From: an uncultured Christensenella sp.
Lineage (GTDB): Bacteria; Bacillota; Clostridia; Christensenellales; Borkfalkiaceae
NCBI GenBank assembly: GCA_910585595.1
Contig: CAJUET010000016.1
Span: forward strand, 1-29,274
Direction of reading: 5' to 3'
Length of the DNA: 29,274 nucleotides
A model generated the notes under the pieces. That model was not told where the DNA came from. It was given only the letters and a program-made list of their open reading frames with translations, and searched no databases. This document shows, piece by piece, positions 6,476-13,870 of this stretch. Position 1 is the first letter of the stretch, and each line of letters starts with the position of its first letter. The position numbers and the translations under genes were made by a program.

Positions 6476-6994
6476 ATGTTAAACGAAAAAATCGCAAAAC
6501 TCATCAACACGCAGGTCAATAAGGAGCTGTATTCGGGCTACCTCTATCTTGATTTTGCAAACTACTATGCGGACGAGGGGCTGGACGGCTTTGCGCACTG
6601 GTACGAAGTTCAGGCGCAGGAAGAGCGCGATCACGCTATGATGATGCGCAGATTCCTTATCGACAACGGAATTAAAGTAACGTTCGACGCGATCGCAAAG
6701 CCCGATAAAAAGTTTTCGAACACGACCGATCCCTTAAAGGCGGGCTACGAACACGAGCAGTACGTCACCTCGCTTATCAACAACATCTACTCGGAAGCGT
6801 TTGCGATCAAAGATTTTAAAACGATGCAGTTCCTCGATTGGTTCATCAAAGAACAGGGCGAGGAAGAAAAGAACGCCGAGGATATGCTCAAAAAAATGGA
6901 GCTCTTCGGGCACGACGCCAAAGGACTTTACGCGCTCAATCAGGAGCTTGCGGCAAGAGTATACACCCCTTCCGCAACCGGTCCCGCAATGTAA
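6476..6994 (+). CDS. ftnA: Non-haem bacterial ferritin
   Basis: The 172-residue product is the normal length for this family and is a four-helix bundle. Ferroxidase-centre residues are visible: Glu17 (NKELYS), Glu50 and His53 (EERDH), and a glutamate-rich EQGEEE helix near 125-131. It stores iron as a ferric mineral in 24-subunit cages and limits iron-driven oxidative damage. I chose the ATG at 6476, nine bases after GGAG; an in-frame ATG at 6461 lacks a ribosome binding site and would contain that GGAG. No clear promoter of its own is visible, so read-through from the SRP RNA promoter is possible. It ends at a terminator shared with the convergent gene. Confidence 0.96.
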   Translation: MLNEKIAKLINTQVNKELYSGYLYLDFANYYADEGLDGFAHWYEVQAQEERDHAMMMRRFLIDNGIKVTFDAIAKPDKKFSNTTDPLKAGYEHEQYVTSLINNIYSEAFAIKDFKTMQFLDWFIKEQGEEEKNAEDMLKKMELFGHDAKGLYALNQELAARVYTPSATGPAM

Positions 6995-7005
6995 AATGAT
7001 CTGAT

Positions 7006-7033
7006 AAAAACAGCCCCTTAGGGGGCTGTTTTT
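7006..7033. terminator. Bidirectional terminator between ferritin and the YwaF-like gene
   Basis: The arms AAAAACAGCCCC and GGGGCTGTTTTT (7006-7017, 7022-7033) flank a 4-nt loop, with T-runs on both strands. The stop codon of the convergent minus-strand gene begins in the right-hand T-run. Confidence 0.93.
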
Positions 7034-8544
7034 TATTCGGTCGGTTCTTGTTCGTCTTGTTGTTCTTCTTGCTCCGGCTTTTCCGCCGCAGCGCTTTTCT
7101 CTTCTGCGACCGCCGCTTCCTCCAAGACTTCGCCTGCGGGTGTTTTTGATTTGACGGCAGACGCGGTGCGCCGCCTGAGCATTGCGACAAGCACGCGCTT
7201 ACGCACGGCAAGGAACGCGTAATACGCGCCGTTGAACGCAAAGAAAATCGCAACGTATGCAACGTACAGTCCCAAAACGTAAAGCAGATTTACTTTGTAC
7301 TTCCAAATCGTCAAACCCCACACGGGCACTTCGAAGGGAAACGGATTGATCTGCGTAAAAGCGTAATTCGGCAGTAGCTGTTGTTCCGGTGCAACCTCGC
7401 CCAAAATATGACCGCCATAGGCATAGTCGGTCAGATAGGAGGTCACGAGCGCGCTCGAAACGGTTGCGACCACAATCACCGCAAAGTAATAGGCAAGCGG
7501 GATCAGGCAATCCTTCATTCTGAATTTGTAATGTCCGAGCGCAGTCGGCATGATCGAGAGCGCAAATAAAAGAATGTGCGTTAAGCAAAAATACAGAATG
7601 GAATAGCTGCAAATAATACCGTAGTTGCTCATTTCATCCTTTCCGAAATATACGAACACGCTCACCGCGCCCGCCGCGTGAACAAAGAAGGAGATCGCAT
7701 ACAGGAGCTTCTTTTTAAGAATGACGGAGAGCGCCGCTATGTATACGCCGATATTACAGATAAACAGCGGAATACACGCAAAAACGCTGTGATACACGTT
7801 ATAGCCGTCCCCCATCACCATAGAGTCCTTGCTGTGGTACTGAATGAGCAAGACGATCGCGGCGGCGACAAGGAAGTCCTCCTGCGCCTTCTTCTCTTTC
7901 TTCCTGAGAAAATAGTACGCCCCGACCGTAAACGCGACGAGAACGGCGATCATGAGGAAGTGCCACAGTGTAAAATTTCTGAACCACCAAAAGCCCGAAC
8001 GGCTGAACTTCGCAATATCGAAAAAGTTCTCGAAGATATTCAAAGGCATACACGCGACAATCGCAAAGGGCAAATAGATAAAGCTCTTCGCTTTTACCTT
8101 ATACCATTCTCTTCCGTCCCGCAAAAACAGGAGCACGCACGCGGCAAGGTACAGCGCGTTCGAAATAAAGAATAAAGTCATGTTCGCCGCTTTGGGCATA
8201 AAGCCGTTCATGTGCGCAAACAAAAGCTCGGAGGGCGTCTGCGCATTCGCCTCTGCCGAAATGTCGAAAAACGAACCGAACGTACACGAGGAGAGAATGA
8301 CGAACAGGGGAAGAACGTATTTGAAAATATCCGAACAGCACTTTTTGTTGTAATAAACCGCAAGCGGCAAGAGAAGCAGCCCCGCCTTTTTCATCCACTG
8401 ACTGAATACGAAAAAGAAGTTGAACTCCCCGATTCGGTTGAATATGTAATAATCGGAAACCGTGAACGTAAGTATGAGCGCGATTGCAAGGATAAGCCCC
8501 GTGACGGCTTTTAACCCGACGTCCGTGATTCTGCGTAGTTTCAT
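7033..8544 (-). CDS. YwaF/TMEM164-like polytopic membrane protein
   Basis: The 503-residue product has about ten to twelve hydrophobic segments and a final hydrophilic Ala/Glu-rich tail (about 461-503). The central part (YHSVFACIPLFICNIGVYIA, then a segment with HAAG, then LTHILLFALS) resembles the layout of YwaF-family proteins, with a His and a Cys-Asn within membrane helices. That family is poorly understood; TMEM164 relatives act on phospholipids as acyltransferases, so a lipid role is possible but not shown. The match is by eye and moderate. The promoter places the transcription start at the ATG itself and there is no ribosome binding site, so the mRNA may be leaderless. It is monocistronic between two terminators. 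Confidence 0.6.
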   Translation of the reverse strand: MKLRRITDVGLKAVTGLILAIALILTFTVSDYYIFNRIGEFNFFFVFSQWMKKAGLLLLPLAVYYNKKCCSDIFKYVLPLFVILSSCTFGSFFDISAEANAQTPSELLFAHMNGFMPKAANMTLFFISNALYLAACVLLFLRDGREWYKVKAKSFIYLPFAIVACMPLNIFENFFDIAKFSRSGFWWFRNFTLWHFLMIAVLVAFTVGAYYFLRKKEKKAQEDFLVAAAIVLLIQYHSKDSMVMGDGYNVYHSVFACIPLFICNIGVYIAALSVILKKKLLYAISFFVHAAGAVSVFVYFGKDEMSNYGIICSYSILYFCLTHILLFALSIMPTALGHYKFRMKDCLIPLAYYFAVIVVATVSSALVTSYLTDYAYGGHILGEVAPEQQLLPNYAFTQINPFPFEVPVWGLTIWKYKVNLLYVLGLYVAYVAIFFAFNGAYYAFLAVRKRVLVAMLRRRTASAVKSKTPAGEVLEEAAVAEEKSAAAEKPEQEEQQDEQEPTE

Positions 8545-8550
8545 AGTTTT

Positions 8551-8580
8551 ATTATAACATTGAAAAAGTTATATTGTCAA
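8551..8580 (-). promoter_or_regulatory. Consensus sigma-A promoter abutting a start codon
   Basis: On the minus strand the -35 is TTGACA (8575-8580), the spacer is 18 nt, and the -10 is TATAAT (8551-8556). Only six bases separate the -10 from the ATG at 8544, so transcription should begin at or next to the A of the start codon. Confidence 0.85.
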
Positions 8581-8584
8581 CTGT

Positions 8585-8618
8585 AAAAAATATCCGCCCG
8601 CGCGGAATACGCGGGCGG
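8585..8618 (-). terminator. Terminator of the M18 aminopeptidase gene
   Basis: The GC-rich stem CCGCCCGCG/CGCGGGCGG (8594-8602 with 8610-8618, 7-nt loop) is followed on the minus strand by ATATTTTTT. It lies 19 nt after the aminopeptidase stop and upstream of the next promoter. Confidence 0.93.
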
Positions 8619-8636
8619 GATCAATCACTTTTTATA

Positions 8637-10034
8637 TTATTTCATGAAAGCAAGGAAGGCTTTATAATTGCTGTACACGTCCGCTTTGGAAACTACCTCG
8701 TAGGGCGCGTGCATCGAAATAACGGGCACACCCAAATCTACCGTGTCGATATTCATATTCGCAATAAATTTCGCAACCGTACCGCCGCCGCCTGCGTCCA
8801 CTTTGCCTAATTCCGCCGTCTGCCAGATGACCCCTTCCCGATCGAACGCCGCCCTTACTTCGCCGACGAACTCTGCCGAAGCATCGCTGCTGCCGCTCTT
8901 TCCGCGCGCGCCCGTGAACTTGCAGAGCGCAGTGCCGTAAGAAACGAGCGCGCTGTTGCTCTTTTCGTACACGCCCGCAAAATTGGGATCATACGCCGCA
9001 GTCACGTCGGAGGACAAGCACTTGCTCGCAAAACGTACTTTGCGGAAATTTGCGCCGAGCGCAATGGAAATTTCTTCCATTAAATCTTCGTAGACCTTGC
9101 ACTGCATACCTGTCGTTCCCTCGCTTCCGATCTCCTCTTTGTCGACGAGCATCGCAAGCACGGTGTGTTCGCTCTCCATATCGAGAACGGCGCGGAGCGC
9201 GGGATATGCGCACACCCTGTCGTCGTGACCGTAAGCCGCGATGAGTGCGCGGTCAAAGCCGACGTCCTTTGCGGGAAATGCCGGCACTGCCGAGAGCTCT
9301 GCGGAGAGGAAATCCTCTTCGTTCATGCCGTACTGTTTGTTGAGAATATCCAGAACGCTGAGCTTGATTTTATCGCTCACGTCCTCGTCGTCATAGGGCA
9401 GACCGCCGACGACCACGTTGAGCTGTTCGCCCGTGATGATGGAAGCCGCTTTCCCCGACATCTGTTCGCCGCCGAGGTGAGGAAGCAGATCGGTGATGTA
9501 GAACACGGGATCCTCCTTCCTTTCGCCCACGTTGATTTCCACTTTGCTGCCGTCTTTTAAAATCACGGCTCCGTGCAAAGCAAGCGGGATCGCCGTCCAC
9601 TGATATTTTTTGATTCCGCCGTAGTAGTGCGTTTTCAGATAGCACATACCGCCCTCTTCGTAAAGAGGCACCTGCTTAATATCGATACGGGGCGCGTCGA
9701 TATGGGAAGCGATCAGACGGAAGCCGTTCTCTTCCAGATTTTTCGTACCCACGCGGAACACGACTATGCTCTTATTGCGGTTCACAAAATATTTTTTGTC
9801 GCCCGCTTTGAGTTTGTCGCCGAAGCGATATTCCGTAAAGCCTGCTTTCTTTGCCGCTTCCGCCGAAACGGCGCAAGCCTCGCGTTCCGTCTTGGCTTCG
9901 TCAAGAAACTTTTTATAGTCCTCGGCAAACGCGAATATTTCCTTTTTTTCTTCCTTAGAGGCAACCTCATAATAGTTCTTTTTCTTATAGGCGAGCTTTT
10001 CTTGCAGCTTCTGCCCTTTGCTCTTTTCAGACAT
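8637..10034 (-). CDS. M18-family aminopeptidase (aspartyl/leucyl aminopeptidase type)
   Basis: The 465-residue product carries the M18 metallopeptidase motifs: SHIDAPRID near 110-118 (His111 and Asp113), GHDDR in the middle, DKEEIGSEG with the catalytic and metal-binding glutamates, SSDVTAAYDPN, and ISMHAPYE near the C-terminus. The family forms large dodecameric assemblies with two metal ions per site and trims N-terminal residues from peptides in the cytosol; the substrate preference cannot be read from sequence. I chose the ATG at 10034 because AGGAG sits 7 nt upstream; the longer reading upstream crosses the promoter. It is monocistronic. Confidence 0.95.
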   Translation of the reverse strand: MSEKSKGQKLQEKLAYKKKNYYEVASKEEKKEIFAFAEDYKKFLDEAKTEREACAVSAEAAKKAGFTEYRFGDKLKAGDKKYFVNRNKSIVVFRVGTKNLEENGFRLIASHIDAPRIDIKQVPLYEEGGMCYLKTHYYGGIKKYQWTAIPLALHGAVILKDGSKVEINVGERKEDPVFYITDLLPHLGGEQMSGKAASIITGEQLNVVVGGLPYDDEDVSDKIKLSVLDILNKQYGMNEEDFLSAELSAVPAFPAKDVGFDRALIAAYGHDDRVCAYPALRAVLDMESEHTVLAMLVDKEEIGSEGTTGMQCKVYEDLMEEISIALGANFRKVRFASKCLSSDVTAAYDPNFAGVYEKSNSALVSYGTALCKFTGARGKSGSSDASAEFVGEVRAAFDREGVIWQTAELGKVDAGGGGTVAKFIANMNIDTVDLGVPVISMHAPYEVVSKADVYSNYKAFLAFMK

Positions 10035-10062
10035 ATTCATGCTCCTGTTATTTTTTGATTCT

Positions 10063-10091
10063 ATTATACCACCGTCGGATAAAATTGGCAA
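10063..10091 (-). promoter_or_regulatory. Sigma-A promoter of the M18 aminopeptidase gene
   Basis: On the minus strand the -35 is TTGCCA (10086-10091), the spacer is 17 nt, and the -10 is TATAAT (10063-10068), about 28 nt before the start codon. Confidence 0.85.
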
Positions 10092-10153
10092 ACGGTTTTA
10101 CCCCTCTATCTGCTGCGCTCAATCATTCTTTCTTACGATTAAATAATGTCCAC

Positions 10154-10169
10154 GCCGAAGTAGTTCGGC
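10154..10169 (+). other. Small hairpin upstream of a mini-ORF
   Basis: GCCGAA and TTCGGC flank a 4-nt loop. No T-run follows, so it is not a normal terminator. It stands about 50 nt before the 12-codon reading frame at 10218 and may be part of the same small unit. Confidence 0.3.
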
Positions 10170-10217
10170 AAGACGCCATAGGCTTGCAATAATGGGGGTT
10201 TTTAGGGAGAGAATCAT

Positions 10218-10256
10218 ATGACGCTATTAGATTTAATTGAACAATATCTGCTGTGA
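10218..10256 (+). CDS. Possible 12-residue peptide (MTLLDLIEQYLL)
   Basis: A very short frame begins with ATG seven or so bases after AGGGAGAG and ends in TGA. The peptide is amphipathic and Leu-rich. It lies in the gap between the aminopeptidase promoter and the rplQ terminator, on the opposite strand to both neighbours. No clear plus-strand promoter is seen. It may be a leader or toxin-like peptide, the remnant of a longer gene, or a chance reading frame. Confidence 0.25.
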   Translation: MTLLDLIEQYLL

Positions 10257-10278
10257 AATTTCGAAAAAGAAATTTATG

Positions 10279-10309
10279 AAAAAGACGACTGTACTTCAGT
10301 CGTCTTTTT
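10279..10309 (-). terminator. Terminator of the ribosomal superoperon
   Basis: A perfect 13-bp stem (10279-10291 with 10297-10309, 5-nt loop) has A/T runs on both sides, so it can work in both directions. It lies 10 nt after the rplQ stop. Confidence 0.93.
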
Positions 10310-10318
10310 AAAATTCAA

Positions 10319-10825
10319 TTAAACAAGCTCGATGATCGCGGTTTCCGCGCCGTCGCCGCGGCGCTGTCCGAGAAGATAAATTCTCGTGTATCCGCCGCCC
10401 TGACCGAGTTCTTCCTTCCTCTGCGCGTATTTCGGCGCAATTTCGTTGAAGAGTTTTTCGATCAGCGGGTGCTTGATCTGAGCCGTGCGCTTTTTGTATT
10501 CGCTCTTCTTCTCGGTAAAGCCCTTGATTTCCTGTAAATCGTAGGTCTTTGCCATGATCGCACGGCGGGCGGCAAGTTTCTTTGCTCCGTCCCTATAACC
10601 CTTTACCTTGATCTCTTTACCCTTCTTATCCTTTGCTACGGATTCGAACTCCACAACGTCGTCGTAAGTGTTTACCGCTTTCGTGATAAGCTTTTCAACG
10701 TAGGGGCGAAGTTCTTTCGCGCGCGCTTCCGTCGTTTCGATTTTTCCGTACCAAAGGAGCTGGGAAGCCTGATTTCTTAAAATTGCAAGTCTTTGCTCCG
10801 TAGTTCTGCCCAATTTGCCCGGCAT
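10319..10825 (-). CDS. rplQ: 50S ribosomal protein L17, with an insertion
   Basis: L17 is recognised by GRTTEQRLAILRNQASQL, KIETTEARAKELRPYVEKLI, and the C-terminal GGYTRIYLLGQRRGDGAETA. At 168 residues it is about 45 longer than the usual 112-130. The extra part is a lysine-rich insertion at roughly 57-115 that precedes HPLIEKLFNEIAPKYA. L17 sits near the tunnel exit on the large subunit. It is the last gene of the cluster and starts 3 nt after the rpoA stop, so translation is probably coupled. Confidence 0.96.
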   Translation of the reverse strand: MPGKLGRTTEQRLAILRNQASQLLWYGKIETTEARAKELRPYVEKLITKAVNTYDDVVEFESVAKDKKGKEIKVKGYRDGAKKLAARRAIMAKTYDLQEIKGFTEKKSEYKKRTAQIKHPLIEKLFNEIAPKYAQRKEELGQGGGYTRIYLLGQRRGDGAETAIIELV

Positions 10826-10828
10826 GAT

Positions 10829-11782
10829 TTAATCCTCCTTCTTTTCAAGGGAAAGCCCGTATGCTTCGAGTTTCTGCATGACTTCGTCCAAAGACTTTTT
10901 GCCGAGGTTTCTCACTTTCAGCATTTCGTCCTCCGTCTTGCGGCACAGGTCTTCCACAGTGTGAATGTTCGCTCTCTTCAAGCAGTTGTAGGAACGGACT
11001 GAGAAGTCCATATCCTCGATCTTCATGGAGAGAATCTGTTGTTGTTTGTCGTCGTCCGTTTTGACGAGAATATCCATATCCTTGATCGTTTCCGAAAGGT
11101 TTACGAACAAACTGATATGGTCCTGCATGATCTTCGCGGCGAGCGATACGATCTCTTTGCCGGAGAAAGTACCGTCCGTCCATACTTCGATCGTCAGCTT
11201 ATCGTAATCGATATTCTGACCTACGCGCGCAGGCTCAACGTTATAGTTGACCTTCTGCACGGGCGTATAAATGGAGTCGATGGGAATGTAGTCGATCACA
11301 GGCTGCTTATTATCCTTAGCGGGTTTGTAGCCTCTGCCGCGCCCGATCGTGATCTCCGCGTCGATTTTACCGCCCTCGTCCACCGTGCAGATGTATTGAT
11401 CGCCGTTGACGATCTCTACTTCCGCGTCCTCGGAAATGTCCTTCGCGTAAATCACGCAGGGACCCGCTTTGTTGAGACGGAGCGTTTTGGTATAATCTTT
11501 ATCGGTGATTTTGGTTTTGATTGCAAGCAATTTGAGATTGAGAATTATCTCGGTGACGTCCTCTTTAACGCAAGGTATGGAAGAAAACTCGTGTTTGACG
11601 GTTCCGTCCAAAAATTTGATTCCCTGCACGGCGGCTCCGGGGAGCGCGGAGAGCAGGATGCGTCTTAAACAGTTTCCTATCGTAAGACCGAAGCCCTTTT
11701 CGAGCGGCTCAACGACGACTTTCGCATGACTCTTCTCTTCGTTTTCCGTAACCTCGATTTTGGGCATATCCATTTCGATCAT
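10829..11782 (-). CDS. rpoA: DNA-directed RNA polymerase alpha subunit
   Basis: The 317-residue product is the normal length. The N-terminal assembly domain (about 1-230) includes EPLEKGFGLTIGNCLRRILL; the C-terminal domain (about 250-310) includes FSVRSYNCLKRANIHTVEDL and LGKKSLDEV, which contacts UP elements and activators. Alpha dimerises and nucleates polymerase assembly. The start is supported by AAGGAGG about 8 nt upstream. Its place between rpsD and rplQ is the usual alpha-operon order, so its level follows the rpsM promoter and leader. Confidence 0.98.
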   Translation of the reverse strand: MIEMDMPKIEVTENEEKSHAKVVVEPLEKGFGLTIGNCLRRILLSALPGAAVQGIKFLDGTVKHEFSSIPCVKEDVTEIILNLKLLAIKTKITDKDYTKTLRLNKAGPCVIYAKDISEDAEVEIVNGDQYICTVDEGGKIDAEITIGRGRGYKPAKDNKQPVIDYIPIDSIYTPVQKVNYNVEPARVGQNIDYDKLTIEVWTDGTFSGKEIVSLAAKIMQDHISLFVNLSETIKDMDILVKTDDDKQQQILSMKIEDMDFSVRSYNCLKRANIHTVEDLCRKTEDEMLKVRNLGKKSLDEVMQKLEAYGLSLEKKED

Positions 11783-11804
11783 AAACCTACCTCCTTAAAT
11801 GAAA

Positions 11805-12428
11805 TTACTTGGAGTACAACTCGACAATCATATGCTCTGCAATCTGGCTGTCAACGTCCTCTCTCGTGGGAAGCGAAAGAACTTTGCCTTCCAACTTCTC
11901 GGGATCGAATTCAAGCCATTTGGGCATATTTGCCACCTTCATGGTCTTGATCTGTTCAAAGAACTTATTATTCCTTCTGTTCTCTTTCACCACGATCACG
12001 TCGCCTGCCTTTACGCTGTACGAAGGAACGTTGACCGTTCTGCCGTTTACCGTGAAATGCGCATGGTTCACAAGCTGTCTTGCCTGCGTTCTGGATACGC
12101 CGATCCCCATACGGAAAATCACGTTGTCGAGCCTTCTTTCAAGAAGGGAGAGCATATTTTCGCCCGTGATTCCCTTCATGCGGTCGGCAACCTCGTAGTA
12201 GTGGCGGAACTGACCTTCCTGAACGCCGTAGATGCGTTTCGTCTTTTGCTTTTCACGGAGCTGTTGCCCGTATTCGGAAATTTTCTTTCTGCCCGCGCCG
12301 TGCTGTCCGGGGGGCAAAGGACGCTTATTGAAGGGGCATTTCTCCATATAGCACTTTTCGCCTTTTAAGAAGAGCTTGCTGCCTTCGCGTCTGCAAAGTT
12401 TACATTTTGCGTCTCTGTATACTGCCAT
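11805..12428 (-). CDS. rpsD: 30S ribosomal protein S4, zinc-binding form
   Basis: The 207-residue product has four N-terminal cysteines (CKLC at 9-12, then Cys26 and Cys31), which mark the zinc-binding form. The S4 RNA-binding domain follows from about 95 (LDNVIFRMGIGVSRTQARQL). S4 is a primary 16S-binding protein and often represses its own operon by binding the leader; here it lies within the alpha operon downstream of a long leader, so it is the best candidate for such control (inference). Confidence 0.98.
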   Translation of the reverse strand: MAVYRDAKCKLCRREGSKLFLKGEKCYMEKCPFNKRPLPPGQHGAGRKKISEYGQQLREKQKTKRIYGVQEGQFRHYYEVADRMKGITGENMLSLLERRLDNVIFRMGIGVSRTQARQLVNHAHFTVNGRTVNVPSYSVKAGDVIVVKENRRNNKFFEQIKTMKVANMPKWLEFDPEKLEGKVLSLPTREDVDSQIAEHMIVELYSK

Positions 12429-12443
12429 TTTTTTACCCTCCTG

Positions 12444-12842
12444 TTATACTCTTCTGCGCTTGGGCGGACGGCAACCGTTGTGGGCAACGGGAGACACGTC
12501 GGAAATAAGCGTTACTTCCAAGTCGCAGTTTGCGAGCGCGCGGATCGCAGATTCTCTTCCTGCGCCCGGTCCCTTTACATAGACCTCTACATAGCGGAGC
12601 CCGTGTTCCTTAGCCGCTTTCGCCGCCGTCTCGGCAGCCATCTGCGCCGCGAACGGAGTACCCTTTCTCGAACCCTTAAAGTTCAAAGAGCCTGCGCTCG
12701 ACCAGGAGATCGCGTTCCCGCTCATATCGGTGATCGTAACGATAGTATTATTGAAAGTGGACTGAATATGAACTTGTCCTCTGTCAACTTTTTTAAGTTC
12801 TCTGCGTTTTCCTCTTTGAACTGTTTTCTTCTTCTCAGCCAT
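12444..12842 (-). CDS. rpsK: 30S ribosomal protein S11
   Basis: The 132-residue product has the S11 core VHIQSTFNNTIVTITD, WSSAGSLNFKGSRKGTPFAA, and the typical C-terminal NGCRPPKRRRV. It lines the mRNA exit platform of the small subunit with S7 and S18. It lies between rpsM and rpsD with short gaps and good ribosome binding sites. Confidence 0.98.
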   Translation of the reverse strand: MAEKKKTVQRGKRRELKKVDRGQVHIQSTFNNTIVTITDMSGNAISWSSAGSLNFKGSRKGTPFAAQMAAETAAKAAKEHGLRYVEVYVKGPGAGRESAIRALANCDLEVTLISDVSPVAHNGCRPPKRRRV

Positions 12843-12856
12843 AATTCAAACGCTCC

Positions 12857-13225
12857 TTACTTTTTCTTATTCGCCACAGTGCGGCGGGGACCCTTTCTCG
12901 TTCTTGCATTGCGCTTCGTGCTCTGACCGCGCACGGGAAGTCCCTTTCTGTGGCGTACGCCACGGTAGCACCCGATTTCCATCAGGCGCTTGATATTTAA
13001 GCTGACCGAACCGCGAAGTTCACCTTCCACGGTGTAGTGGTGGTCAATATACTCTCTTAATTTGGATACGTCGTTTTCGTCGAGATCCTTTACTCTTACG
13101 TTGGGATCAATGCCCGTTTCCGCAAGAATCTTTTTGGAAGTGGCAAGCCCGATCCCGTAAATATAGGTAAGACCTATTTCTACGCGTTTTTCTCTGGGCA
13201 GATCCACGCCGGCAATACGTGCCAT
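12857..13225 (-). CDS. rpsM: 30S ribosomal protein S13
   Basis: The 122-residue product starts MARIAGVDLPREKRVEIGLT and carries the helix-hairpin-helix GIGLATSKKIL and the basic tail GLPVRGQSTKRNARTRKG that reaches the P-site tRNA. It is the first gene after the internal promoter and 200-nt leader (13226-13460). GGAGG lies close before the ATG. Confidence 0.98.
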   Translation of the reverse strand: MARIAGVDLPREKRVEIGLTYIYGIGLATSKKILAETGIDPNVRVKDLDENDVSKLREYIDHHYTVEGELRGSVSLNIKRLMEIGCYRGVRHRKGLPVRGQSTKRNARTRKGPRRTVANKKK

Positions 13226-13425
13226 GTTCTTTCCTCCGTCTTTTTCGGTAATTTTTTATTTAATATTTTTTATGTGCTCCGCGATTTGGTGAAACAGTGG
13301 AAAATATTTCTTTCGCAAATGCGGTTATTTTCTTGTAAAGAGCGCAAAGCGAGCCGATTTTCCCCGCTCTTTTGCGCGGAAATCAGCTCTTTTTTCGATT
13401 AAATTCGATTTTTCAGACAAACTGC
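13226..13425 (-). promoter_or_regulatory. Long structured 5' leader of rpsM-rpsK-rpsD-rpoA-rplQ
   Basis: This is a 200-nt untranslated stretch between the internal promoter and rpsM, much longer than other gaps in the cluster. It contains a strong hairpin (13351-13361 with about 13380-13389; GAGCCGATTTT against AAATCAGCTC on the plus strand) with an internal GC-rich part, then AT-rich sequence before the rpsM ribosome binding site. It could bind S4 or another product of the operon for feedback control. This is inference from position; I do not recognise a named leader family. Confidence 0.6.
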
Positions 13426-13431
13426 TGGAAA

Positions 13432-13460
13432 ATTATACCACATTTTTTATAATGTGTCAA
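13432..13460 (-). promoter_or_regulatory. Perfect consensus sigma-A promoter inside the ribosomal cluster
   Basis: On the minus strand the -35 is TTGACA (13455-13460), the spacer is exactly 17 nt, and the -10 is TATAAT (13432-13437). It begins seven bases after the rpmJ stop and should give independent, strong transcription of rpsM-rpsK-rpsD-rpoA-rplQ. Confidence 0.93.
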
Positions 13461-13466
13461 ACGATT

Positions 13467-13583
13467 TTAACCCTGTCTTTGCTTGTGCGATTTATTTTTG
13501 GAACAGATAACCATTACTTTTCCGTTTCTTTTGATAACCTTGCACTTGTCGCACATAGGCTTTACCGAAGGTCTGACTTTCAT
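13467..13583 (-). CDS. rpmJ: 50S ribosomal protein L36, zinc-binding form
   Basis: This is a 38-residue protein starting MKVRPSVKPMCDKCKVIKRN and ending SHKQRQG. Cys11, Cys14, Cys27 and His33 form the zinc site of the C+ type. GGAG lies about 8 nt before the ATG. It is the last gene transcribed before the internal promoter; its position after infA is standard. Confidence 0.97.
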   Translation of the reverse strand: MKVRPSVKPMCDKCKVIKRNGKVMVICSKNKSHKQRQG

Positions 13584-13622
13584 AATATTATCTCCTATCT
13601 TTTTACCGTGAATTTCTTTTTG

Positions 13623-13844
13623 TTACGATCTGCTGCGCCACGTGATCCGACCTTTCGTTAAGTCGTACGGGCTCATTTCAAGCTTTACCGAATCCCCTTC
13701 GATAATGCGGATATAATTCATTCTGAGCTTTCCCGAAATGTACGCCGTGATAACGTGCCCGTTTGTGAGCTTTACCTTAAACGTGGTATTGGGAAGTGCT
13801 TCGATGATTTTGCCTTCTGCTTCGATTACGTCGTCCTTCGACAT
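13623..13844 (-). CDS. infA: Translation initiation factor IF-1
   Basis: The 73-residue product is a single S1-like OB fold with IEAEGKIIEALPNTTFKVKL, GHVITAYISGKLRMNYIRI, and YDLTKGRITWR. It binds the A site of the 30S subunit during initiation. It lies between map and rpmJ; the KOW-domain gene often found here in Firmicutes is absent. Confidence 0.97.
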   Translation of the reverse strand: MSKDDVIEAEGKIIEALPNTTFKVKLTNGHVITAYISGKLRMNYIRIIEGDSVKLEMSPYDLTKGRITWRSRS

Positions 13845-13870
13845 AAATATCCTCGCAAATTTTTTATTCC

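Noticed and set aside
8637..10091. Longer start for the M18 aminopeptidase (484 residues)
   Set aside because: The extra 19 codons cross the TATAAT of the promoter, and AGGAG is correctly spaced only for the ATG at 10034.
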